Shown one piece after another: positions 1 through 5,448 of a stretch of DNA of 5,552 bases (positions are counted from its first letter, which is position 1; every line of letters starts with the position of its first letter). The notes beneath the pieces are model-generated. The model did not search any database and was not told the DNA's origin. It saw only the letters and a list, made by a program, of their open reading frames with translations. The stretch is from Deltaproteobacteria bacterium. GTDB taxonomy: Bacteria; Desulfobacterota; Desulfobacteria; Desulfobacterales; ETH-SRB1. Made by a program: the position numbers and the translations under genes. Where the stretch lies: contig JAUWQK010000105.1 in the NCBI GenBank assembly GCA_030611115.1, forward strand, positions 1-5,552, in the 5' to 3' direction.

Positions 1-317
1 TGATTGCTGAGATTCAAGATTGCTTCGGAGCTGGGAAGATTTATTACAGCAGGCATGCGCGTGATGAAATGGAGAATGATGAATTTGGCGAAATTCTGGA
101 TCAGGAAGTGTACGAAGCTGTTTTATCTGGAAAAGTGATTGAGGACTACCCTGACGATTTTCCATATCCCAGTTGCTTAATTTATGGTCGGACGCGGAAA
201 GGCAGGCCTATTCATGTGGTATGCGCATATTCCGAAGTTGAGCTGCTTGGGATTGTCGTTACCGTATACGAACCAGACCCTGAGAAATGGTTCGATTTTT
301 TAAGGAGGAAACAATGA
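1..317 (+). CDS. DUF4258 family toxin of a type II toxin-antitoxin pair (start codon probably just outside window)
   Basis: Small soluble protein of the DUF4258 family, which is commonly found beside YgiT-type zinc-finger antitoxins and is taken to be a toxin of the RelE/MqsR-like kind (family knowledge; the RNA target is not known from the sequence). The first in-frame ATG is at 69, but the frame is open to the window edge. The codons before it read IAEIQDCFGAGKIYYSRHAR, which is the typical N-terminus of the family including its conserved SxHA motif, so the ATG at 69 is not the true start. The window begins with TG in this frame, so the start codon may be the NTG split by the edge, giving about 105 residues. 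Other family landmarks are the VIEDYPDD acidic stretch, a CLIYGRT-RKGRPIHVVCAY core strand pair and the C-terminal TVYEPDPEKW motif. The stop TGA overlaps the ATG of the next gene (ATGA at 314-317), which implies translational coupling. Confidence 0.85.
   Translation, partial: IAEIQDCFGAGKIYYSRHARDEMENDEFGEILDQEVYEAVLSGKVIEDYPDDFPYPSCLIYGRTRKGRPIHVVCAYSEVELLGIVVTVYEPDPEKWFDFLRRKQ
302..308 (+). promoter_or_regulatory. Shine-Dalgarno site of the antitoxin gene
   Basis: AAGGAGG lies inside the end of the toxin gene, 5 bases before the ATG at 314. It decides the antitoxin start: the alternative in-frame ATG at 287 has no such site and would add nine residues before the conserved MKCVIC start of the zinc-finger family. 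Confidence 0.8.
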
Positions 318-574
318 AATGCGTTATCTGTAATGGAAGTGACATTAAAGTGAGAACAGTCGATGAGCAGATCGCACTGGGCGACGACATCGTTCTGGTT
401 CGACTCACGCTCCCAGTGTGCTCCCAGTGTGGAGAACGTTACTACGACCGCAAGACTATTCAGCTAATTGAGCAAATCCGTGCAAAAGGTAAGCAAAGAC
501 TTCTTGATGTTGAAGATGTCGGAAAAGTCCTTAGAGTGCGAGAGCACAATCTTTCTGTTTCTCATGCTTTATGA
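314..574 (+). CDS. YgiT/MqsA-type zinc-finger antitoxin
   Basis: Predicted antitoxin partner of the preceding DUF4258 protein, 86 residues. Two CxxC pairs, C3-x2-C6 and C36-x2-C39, form the zinc-binding site seen in the N-terminal half of MqsA (YgiT); between them lies a beta-rich stretch typical of the family. After the second pair comes a helical segment (about 46-60), then a tail with LLDVEDVGKVLRVRE. Full-length MqsA has about 131 residues with a C-terminal helix-turn-helix; this protein lacks that domain, as do many YgiT-type partners of DUF4258 toxins, so DNA-binding autoregulation is not evident here. It starts at the ATG after AAGGAGG and overlaps the toxin stop by four bases, so the two form one operon with toxin first. 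That gene order is opposite to many TA modules but usual for this pair. Neutralisation of the toxin is inferred from family context. Confidence 0.85.
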   Translation: MKCVICNGSDIKVRTVDEQIALGDDIVLVRLTLPVCSQCGERYYDRKTIQLIEQIRAKGKQRLLDVEDVGKVLRVREHNLSVSHAL

Positions 575-625
575 GAATTTTTGTGGCTGAAGGAATAATG
601 GCCTGGACGTCAAGTCTACGTTTGA

Positions 626-1231
626 CCCTTAGTCCGCAGACTTGTCTGCCTCTGGAGTTTTGCGCCGCATGATATATCGATATTTCAGTATTTCATTGGA
701 AGTCTCCCGGTAGAGGTAGTATCTCGCGGCGGGGCCTTTCTGCAGCCGCACATCCACGATTCCTCGATGACGGTGCTTACCTATCCCGACAACATAGTGG
801 GACACATATTTGTAAACTGGCTGCATCCCTTCAAGGAACACCGCCTTGTGGTGGTAGGCTCAAAGGGGATGTTCTCCTACGAGGATTCGTCAGATGATAA
901 AGACATACTCTTTTATGAAAAGGGATTTGACTGGATACAGGGGGAGCCTATCAAGCGCGACGGTCCCACAGAAATCATTGCTTATGACAAATCCATGCCT
1001 CTTACGGAAGAACTCAGGTACTTTGCGGAGCATCTGAACGGAAACCCCGTTAAGATAGCGGATGCCCGGAACGGGGTGGAAGTGCTTGAAATTCTCGAAA
1101 AGGCGTCTGAAAGCCTGCTCACTGGGGGAGGACGGGGAGAGAGAAAAGAAGAGGGTAAGAGGGTTAGAAGGTTAGAAGGTGAGAGGGGGAGAAAAGAAGA
1201 AGGTGAGAGGATTAGAAGATCAGAAGTCTGA
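626..1231 (+). pseudogene. Gfo/Idh/MocA-family sugar-nucleotide dehydrogenase, C-terminal remnant
   Basis: The frame opens after a TGA at 623-625. From about base 650 it reads LWSFAPHDISIFQYFIGSLP, then SRGGAFLQPHIHD, NWLHPFKEHRLVVVGSKGM and NPVKIADARNGVEVLEILE. These are hallmark stretches of the C-terminal domain of Gfo/Idh/MocA oxidoreductases of the WlbA/MviM type, which oxidise UDP-amino sugars in surface polysaccharide synthesis (family knowledge). A whole protein has about 320-350 residues; here only about 160 remain, and the Rossmann NAD-binding domain with GxGxxG is absent, so it cannot be a working dehydrogenase. The first ATG, at 767, lies inside the conserved domain, and homology continues upstream of it, so it is not a native start. 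Homology ends near ASESLL (about 1126); the remaining 35 codons are Arg/Glu/Gly-rich read-through of a purine-rich repeat. The fragment is GC-richer than the ligase gene that follows it. Confidence 0.8.
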
Positions 1232-1233
1232 AG
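1134..1233 (+). repeat. Purine-rich imperfect tandem duplication, ~50-bp unit, two copies
   Basis: Bases 1134-1184 and 1185-1233 align as two diverged copies of a GGGGAGA-AAAGAAG-GGTGAGAGG-TTAGAAG type unit. Shorter sub-repeats (GGTTAGAA twice in a row at about 1162-1176) lie inside. The plus strand is almost free of cytosine here. It forms the aberrant Arg/Glu/Gly tail of the dehydrogenase remnant. Such purine-rich repeats are common in intergenic DNA of Desulfobacterota-like genomes (general knowledge, not tested here). Confidence 0.65.
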
Positions 1234-1316
1234 TCAGAGGACAGAAATACTTGGGGATGGATGGACGGGAAAGCCAAATAACGATTAACGAATAACTGAG
1301 AGATGCTCTTTCCTTC

Positions 1317-3737
1317 ATGAGTAAAGCAATTGATAAAATAATATTTTCAGGAATAATTCTTGTGCTTGTTTTTACCCAGCTTGCTTTTGGCGGGGTGCAT
1401 GTTTGGGCATATTCCGTATTTGAGATCATTGTTTTTATTCTATTTTTCCTGTTTCTTTTTAATCACATTGCCGGTCAATACAGAAGTGGCAAGAGATTGG
1501 GAAAGAATGCCGATATTACTCTTAAATGGGTTGTATCTCCTCTCAACATTTTTATCATATTTATCATTTCCTTAATCGTTATCCAGCTCATACCGCTTCC
1601 TTCTTTTCTAATAAAATTTATTTCCCCGCTCACATTTGAGGTAAAAAAGAATGCTTGCGAAATAATGCAAGTTTCAAGTAATGACTCCATCGCCTGGATG
1701 AACCTTTCTCATTATAATTTTGCTACATACAATGAGCTGTTTAAACTTTTGGCTTATGCTGCGCTATACTTTATGGTGATAAATTCTGTTAAGGATCAAA
1801 AACGAATCAATGTATTGATTTATGTATTTGTCGGCATGGGACTTTTTCAGGTTATCTATGGTATTGTGCAGACTTACAGCAGCTCTCAGAAGATCTGGTG
1901 GTGGACAAATATATATGGCAAGGGTTGGGTGACAGGAACTTATATCAATAGAAACCATCTGGCCGGCTTTCTGGAAATGTTGCTGCCAATATGTTTTGGA
2001 TTTGTTATTGCTAATATTAAGAAATCAGGAGGCAGGCAAAGATATCAGGAAGATAGCATTCCAAGATTAAAGAGGTTTAAAAACTGGTTTTTCACAGGAG
2101 AGGAGAAACCAAAGATTATCCTCTTTTTTTTCATGGGAATTGTTTTGGGATTAGGTCTTCTTTTGGCTGGATCAAGAGGCGGCATCATATCTTTTGGGAT
2201 ATCCATGTTCTTTATGATATTTTTGTTTGCGTTCAAAGATGGCTACAGAAAATATGGGCTAATTGCGGCTTGCCTGTGCATGCTGATACTGGCTTACGGT
2301 CTGCATATAGGGATTGAGCAAACCCTTGATCGTTTTGAACATTTTGGTGACATATACAACAGGTTCGAAATCGGCGAATCGGTTGTTCCAATGATTAAAG
2401 ACTTTCCCATATTCGGAACAGGCTGGGGAAACTTTATGTATGTGTATCCAGGATATGGTTTGCCTATGTATTCAGATCGTCTTATTTTAGGCAATGCTCA
2501 CAATGACTGGCTGGAGATGGCATCTGAATCAGGAATGGTTGGAGTTCTCATTTTTTCCGGCGTTCTTATAACATTTTTAGTCAGATCTATAAAATTATGG
2601 TTTAGAAGGAAAGACAGCTTTGCAACAGGATTAGGCGTTGGAGTAATATTTGCAGTTATTTCAATAAGTATTCATAGTTTTTTTGATTTTAATATGCACA
2701 TTCCAGCCAATCCAATGGCCTTATCTATAATACTGGCAATTGGATTCTTGTCTTTGCACATTGATAGACATTCAAATTATGATAGATTTTTTTTCAAAAC
2801 AAGATTAGTTTCCTTAAAAGGCCGCTTTCCGGCAATAGTATTGGTTATGTTTGTTATATTGGCCGGATTTTTAATGTTAAATAAGATTACCGGACATTTT
2901 GCAGCCGAAGCCTATTGCTCCACTGAATTGAACTCTACCTTAAACAGAGATAGAAATCCGCCTTTCGAAGATATAAAAAAAGCAATAGAATATGACCCTT
3001 CGAATGCCGAATATTATTATAATCTGGCGCATTATTATATGAGATTGCCTGTTGAAAGCGAGGATTCGCGGATCGAGCATAATGAAGAAATCATAGCCAA
3101 TTTGGAAAAAGCCATATCGTTAAATCCAGTTAATGGAATATACTGGTATGATCTTGGTGTGGGTTATTCGTATAAGGATTATGAAGGCAGCAGATATTAT
3201 AGTGAATGGCTGCCCAAGGTAGATAAGGCATTTCAGATGGCGCAATATTTACGGCCCAATGATTCTTCTCTGCTTTATAAGATAGGTTTGTATTGGGTAT
3301 TCAGGAGTGGTCTTCTGCCGATTGAAAAAGACAGGGTTCAGGGCTCAGGAGTCGGGAGTCGGGAGTCGGGAAAAGACAGAGGTCGGAGGTCAATAATCAG
3401 ATTTCAGTTGACAAGAGAAGATGGAATTAGAAAATTTCAGGGGTTGTTCAAAAGATCACTGAAGCTCAACAAAAAATACTGGAAAAAGGCAATTGAGAGG
3501 GTTTGGGAATATTATCCTGATGAGAAAATGGTTATGAGCATTATACCGGATGGAGATGAAGATTTAGGCTTTAAAATTAAAGAATGGATGTTGGAAAAAC
3601 AGGGTTCAGGCTACAAGGCCGGCTTGCACGCATTGGATGACGATTCTTTCAAAAAAACACTGGAAGGTCGAGCCCCCCATAGGGGACGAGCCTTACTTAA
3701 CGCACTGTGGTTTGGGATCTCATCATCTAAGTCGTAG
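1317..3737 (+). CDS. O-antigen ligase/Wzy_C family polytopic membrane protein with periplasmic TPRs
   Basis: Inner-membrane glycan ligase or polymerase of the WaaL/Wzy_C superfamily, 806 residues, which handles undecaprenyl-linked sugar chains on the periplasmic face (family knowledge; donor and acceptor cannot be read here). The N-terminus DKIIFSGIILVLVFTQLAFG plus GVHVWAY is characteristic. About twelve hydrophobic segments run from 8 to 522. Conserved motifs are NRNHLAGFLEM (211-221), AGSRGG (284-289), the large periplasmic loop with FGTGWGNF (366-373) and AHNDWLEMASE (394-404, with the conserved His395), and HSFFDFNMHIPAN (453-465). TPR-like helices follow at about 548-577, 592-620 and 634-663. 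Two oddities stand out. Residues 671-685 come from a repeat insertion flanked by 9-bp direct repeats. From about residue 786 the sequence is antisense to a transposase remnant, so the native C-terminus is replaced. The ATG at 1317 has only a weak ribosome site, but the frame closes at 1293-1295 and the start fits the family. Confidence 0.85.
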   Translation: MSKAIDKIIFSGIILVLVFTQLAFGGVHVWAYSVFEIIVFILFFLFLFNHIAGQYRSGKRLGKNADITLKWVVSPLNIFIIFIISLIVIQLIPLPSFLIKFISPLTFEVKKNACEIMQVSSNDSIAWMNLSHYNFATYNELFKLLAYAALYFMVINSVKDQKRINVLIYVFVGMGLFQVIYGIVQTYSSSQKIWWWTNIYGKGWVTGTYINRNHLAGFLEMLLPICFGFVIANIKKSGGRQRYQEDSIPRLKRFKNWFFTGEEKPKIILFFFMGIVLGLGLLLAGSRGGIISFGISMFFMIFLFAFKDGYRKYGLIAACLCMLILAYGLHIGIEQTLDRFEHFGDIYNRFEIGESVVPMIKDFPIFGTGWGNFMYVYPGYGLPMYSDRLILGNAHNDWLEMASESGMVGVLIFSGVLITFLVRSIKLWFRRKDSFATGLGVGVIFAVISISIHSFFDFNMHIPANPMALSIILAIGFLSLHIDRHSNYDRFFFKTRLVSLKGRFPAIVLVMFVILAGFLMLNKITGHFAAEAYCSTELNSTLNRDRNPPFEDIKKAIEYDPSNAEYYYNLAHYYMRLPVESEDSRIEHNEEIIANLEKAISLNPVNGIYWYDLGVGYSYKDYEGSRYYSEWLPKVDKAFQMAQYLRPNDSSLLYKIGLYWVFRSGLLPIEKDRVQGSGVGSRESGKDRGRRSIIRFQLTREDGIRKFQGLFKRSLKLNKKYWKKAIERVWEYYPDEKMVMSIIPDGDEDLGFKIKEWMLEKQGSGYKAGLHALDDDSFKKTLEGRAPHRGRALLNALWFGISSSKS
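3326..3379 (+). repeat. In-frame repeat insertion flanked by 9-bp direct repeats, containing (GGAGTCG)x3
   Basis: AAAAGACAG occurs at 3326-3334 and again at 3371-3379, exactly 45 bp apart (15 codons), so the ligase reading frame is kept. Between them are an AGGGTTCAGG-GCTCA stretch and three perfect tandem copies of GGAGTCG (3348-3368). The inserted residues are Gly/Ser/Arg/Val-rich (QGSGVGSRESG) and unlike the surrounding TPR-like helices. The flanking repeats have the look of a target-site duplication, although slipped duplication is also possible. Confidence 0.7.
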
Positions 3738-3850
3738 TCCAAAAACCACAGCCAGTCCAATCGAAGAGGCAGTGTGGACATGAGCTCGCGTTCTGACCTG
3801 ACATTGTAAAGATCAAAAGTTAACAAACATTTCCAAACAAAACCAAAAAT
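3674..3850 (-). mobile_element. IS5/IS1182-type (DUF772) transposase remnant, N-terminal part only
   Basis: Read on the minus strand, this stretch encodes YNVRSERELMSTLPLRLDW, then LWFLDYDLDDEIPNHSALSK and ARPLWG. This is the conserved core of the DUF772 N-terminal domain of IS5/IS1182-type transposases: an Arg/Ser-Glu-Arg-Glu-Leu segment, then WFL-YDLDD-IP-HS-LSKAR. A weaker upstream match (VWKCLLTFDL) extends it to about base 3850. Homology stops at about 3674; after that the minus frame only reads the complement of the ligase gene. The DDE catalytic part is missing, so it is a dead fragment of about 60 codons from a protein of roughly 400 or more. The only start in the minus frame is a TTG, so it is not counted as a gene. 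Confidence 0.75.
3705..3751. repeat. Inverted repeat within the transposase remnant
   Basis: CTGTGGTTT (3705-3713) pairs with AAACCACAG (3743-3751), with a further three pairs after a bulge. The loop is about 24 bases and contains the ligase stop codon (TAG, 3735-3737). No T-run follows, so it is not a typical intrinsic terminator. Confidence 0.4.
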
Positions 3851-3916
3851 GTCGTCGGAAATGCGCGTGAATACAATATGTTGAAAATATTAACATTCAT
3901 ACCAATAGGTTAAATC

Positions 3917-3963
<47 letters not shown>

Positions 3964-3973
3964 AAATCGTAAT

Positions 3974-4036
3974 GGTTTACGGTTCACAGTTAACAGTTGA
4001 TCAAAACATAAGACTGTAAACCGACAACCGTGAATT
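3974..4036. repeat. Dispersed GGTTTACGGTTCACAGTT-type repeat in inverted arrangement
   Basis: The plus strand starts GGTTTACGGTTCACAGTT at 3974, while 4016-4034 (GTAAACC-GAC-AACCGTGAA) contains the same words on the minus strand (GGTTTAC and TTCACGGTT). GGTTTAC at 3974-3980 can pair with GTAAACC at 4016-4022. These words resemble low-complexity intergenic repeats of Desulfobacterota-like genomes. Together with the IS remnant and the tRNA half, they fill the gene-free stretch between 3738 and 4073. Confidence 0.5.
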
Positions 4037-4038
4037 GT

Positions 4039-4044
4039 TATAAA
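4039..4044 (+). promoter_or_regulatory. Possible -10 element for the regulator gene
   Basis: TATAAA lies 29 bases before the regulator start codon at a fitting distance for a short leader, but no good -35 hexamer is found at 16-18 bp upstream. The only ribosome-site candidate is a weak GAG at 4063-4065. This is tentative. Confidence 0.25.
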
Positions 4045-4073
4045 ATTAATGAGTTTTTATGTGAGATAGTAAA

Positions 4074-5372
4074 ATGAATCCAAATAGACTTCGCATAGCT
4101 TCCGGTGTAGGCCAGCTTGATCGTTTATTGGGAGGTCTTTTTATCGGAGATAATGTGGTATGGTATGATGATGCAGGGAGTCTGGCATCGGTATTCTGTT
4201 TAAATTTCATACAAGCATCACAGGCTCAAAATAAACCTCTCATCTATGTCAGCTTTGACCGCTCTCCAAGAAATCTTTTAGAAAAATTAGGCTCTCTGGC
4301 CGAATATGAGAATCTGACTATTCTGGACTGCTTTACATATGGCAAAGGGGCCGGCTCCGAAGTCTTTTCTAATTTCTACAATAAAAAATCAGAATGGCCA
4401 TGTCAAATTGTAAGGGTTGAAGAACCGAGAAATGTAGACAAGGTAATGGATGCCTTCTATGGTATTCATAAAAATCTGCATGGAGACGTAAGGTTTGTCT
4501 TTGAAAGTCTTACCGGAATGCAAAAACTATGGGAAGGAGAAGAGCATATTATAAACTTTTACTCACATTCCTGCCCGCGTCTTTATGAGCTAAACACCAT
4601 TGCATATTGGATCATCGAAAAAAAAGCTCATTCCCCACGCATCAGAGCACAAATCAACCAGATAGCTCAAGTTGCAATTGAGCTGTCTGTAAAAAGAGGA
4701 AAAACATCTCTGACCATTCTTAAAGCTGAAAATCGTAATATTGAAACTCTTAACAAACCATTTAACTACTGGAGTAAAGACCTTAATATTACATTTGATT
4801 CAGAAATGCGTACAAAAAGCGGAATAGATCTGGGAATACGTCTGAAGGAACTTCGTACAAAACAAGGGTTATCACAGACGGAACTTTCTAAACTCGTTGG
4901 GGTAACACCAAGTACAATATCACAAATTGAAAGTGACTTGATATATCCATCACTGCCGGCGCTGCTTAAAATAGCGGAAGTTCTTTCTGTTGAGGTAAGT
5001 TCATTTTTTCAAGGATCAGCGGACATTGAAAATCGTGTAATCTTTCCATCAGGTGAAGCTGTTGAGATAAAATTTCCGGATTTGCCCGAAGGAAGCATCT
5101 ATGCAAAACTTCTAACTCCTGTAGATTTCGAGCCAAAAGCTGAGCCATATCGCATCGAAATACCGCCTGGTAAAAACCTGCCATCCCATTTTTTCATTCA
5201 TAAAGGTGAGGAGATAGGATATCTATTGTCAGGGAAATTGCAGATGAAATTAGGGAAGGCGGTTTATAGTATTCGTGCCGGTGATGTGATTTATCTGACA
5301 TCTGAAATGCCTTCCCAATGGAAAAATCCAGGGCCGGGGTTAGCAAGGTTATTATGGTTGAAAATTAAATAG
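4074..5372 (+). CDS. Regulator: degenerate KaiC/RadA-like domain + XRE helix-turn-helix + cupin
   Basis: Predicted cytoplasmic DNA-binding regulator of 432 residues with three parts. Residues 8-245 have the KaiC/RadA/RAD55 layout: SGVGQLDRLLGG (10-21), a strand before the P-loop position, YVSFDRSPRNLL (58-69) and a Walker-B-like VRFVFESLTG (139-148). The catalytic residues are lost: at the P-loop site the sequence is DDAGSLAS (32-39), so the Walker A Lys is Ala38 and the preceding Gly is Leu37; the KaiC catalytic Glu pair is Asp62-Arg63; and the Walker B Asp is Glu144. It probably senses or binds a ligand rather than hydrolysing ATP. Residues 254-310 are an XRE/Cro helix-turn-helix (LSQTELSKLVGVTPSTISQI). 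Residues 357-430 are a cupin with H372, H376, E380 and G387 of motif 1, but motif 2 has PSQWKNPG where PHxWxN is usual, so the third His is Ser414. XRE-cupin proteins often control metabolic genes; the target here is inferred to be the next gene. Confidence 0.85.
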   Translation: MNPNRLRIASGVGQLDRLLGGLFIGDNVVWYDDAGSLASVFCLNFIQASQAQNKPLIYVSFDRSPRNLLEKLGSLAEYENLTILDCFTYGKGAGSEVFSNFYNKKSEWPCQIVRVEEPRNVDKVMDAFYGIHKNLHGDVRFVFESLTGMQKLWEGEEHIINFYSHSCPRLYELNTIAYWIIEKKAHSPRIRAQINQIAQVAIELSVKRGKTSLTILKAENRNIETLNKPFNYWSKDLNITFDSEMRTKSGIDLGIRLKELRTKQGLSQTELSKLVGVTPSTISQIESDLIYPSLPALLKIAEVLSVEVSSFFQGSADIENRVIFPSGEAVEIKFPDLPEGSIYAKLLTPVDFEPKAEPYRIEIPPGKNLPSHFFIHKGEEIGYLLSGKLQMKLGKAVYSIRAGDVIYLTSEMPSQWKNPGPGLARLLWLKIK

Positions 5373-5387
5373 GTTAATTTTTTTGGG

Positions 5388-5416
5388 TTGATTTATTAGT
5401 ATAACTAATATAGATT
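5388..5416 (+). promoter_or_regulatory. Candidate sigma-70-type promoter for the downstream small gene
   Basis: TTGATT (5388-5393) and TAGATT (5411-5416) are separated by exactly 17 bp, each matching four of six consensus positions (TTGACA, TATAAT). An overlapping TATAGAT at 5409-5415 is an alternative -10. The site lies 16 bases after the regulator stop and about 32 bases before the next start codon, leaving room for a short leader with a ribosome site. Confidence 0.5.
5394..5410. promoter_or_regulatory. Perfect palindrome filling the promoter spacer; candidate operator
   Basis: TATTAGT-ATA-ACTAATA has perfect 7-bp arms and a 3-bp centre. Its 17 bp coincide exactly with the spacer between the -35 and -10 hexamers. 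Dimeric XRE-type repressors bind such palindromes, and an XRE protein is encoded immediately upstream, so it is a natural candidate binder (inference). Confidence 0.5.
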
Positions 5417-5435
5417 AGACAAAATAAAAAACCAT

Positions 5436-5442
5436 AAAGGAG
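5436..5442 (+). promoter_or_regulatory. Shine-Dalgarno site of the small downstream gene
   Basis: AAAGGAG lies 6 bases before the ATG at 5449. It is the strongest ribosome site in the right half of the window and fixes the start of the partial gene. Confidence 0.75.
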
Positions 5443-5448
5443 TTTTTA

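Noticed and set aside
287..313. ATG at 287 as the antitoxin start
   Set aside because: It would prepend nine residues read from the toxin gene; AAGGAGG and the conserved MKCxxC start point to 314.
69..317. ATG at 69 as the toxin start
   Set aside because: The in-frame codons before it carry conserved DUF4258 residues (GKIYYSRHAR), so the protein starts at or before the window edge.
629..841. Minus-strand 70-codon open frame
   Set aside because: It is the complement of the conserved Gfo/Idh/MocA fragment and shows no family features of its own.
767..1231. A complete 154-residue gene starting at 767
   Set aside because: Homology to the dehydrogenase C-terminal domain continues upstream to about 650, and the ATG lies within that domain; it is a remnant.
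3348..3368. CRISPR-like array
   Set aside because: The three GGAGTCG units are only 7 bp, directly adjacent without spacers, and lie within a coding frame.
3705..3751. Intrinsic terminator after the ligase gene
   Set aside because: The stem is interrupted, the loop is long, it overlaps the stop codon and no T-run follows; it belongs to the transposase remnant.
3611..3826. Minus-strand 71-codon gene
   Set aside because: Only the first ~51 codons resemble a transposase, starting from a TTG, and the rest is ligase complement; it was treated as a mobile-element remnant.
5394..5410. Palindrome as a terminator of the regulator gene
   Set aside because: The AT-rich 7-bp stem has a 3-base centre and no following T-run; its fit between -35 and -10 hexamers argues for an operator.
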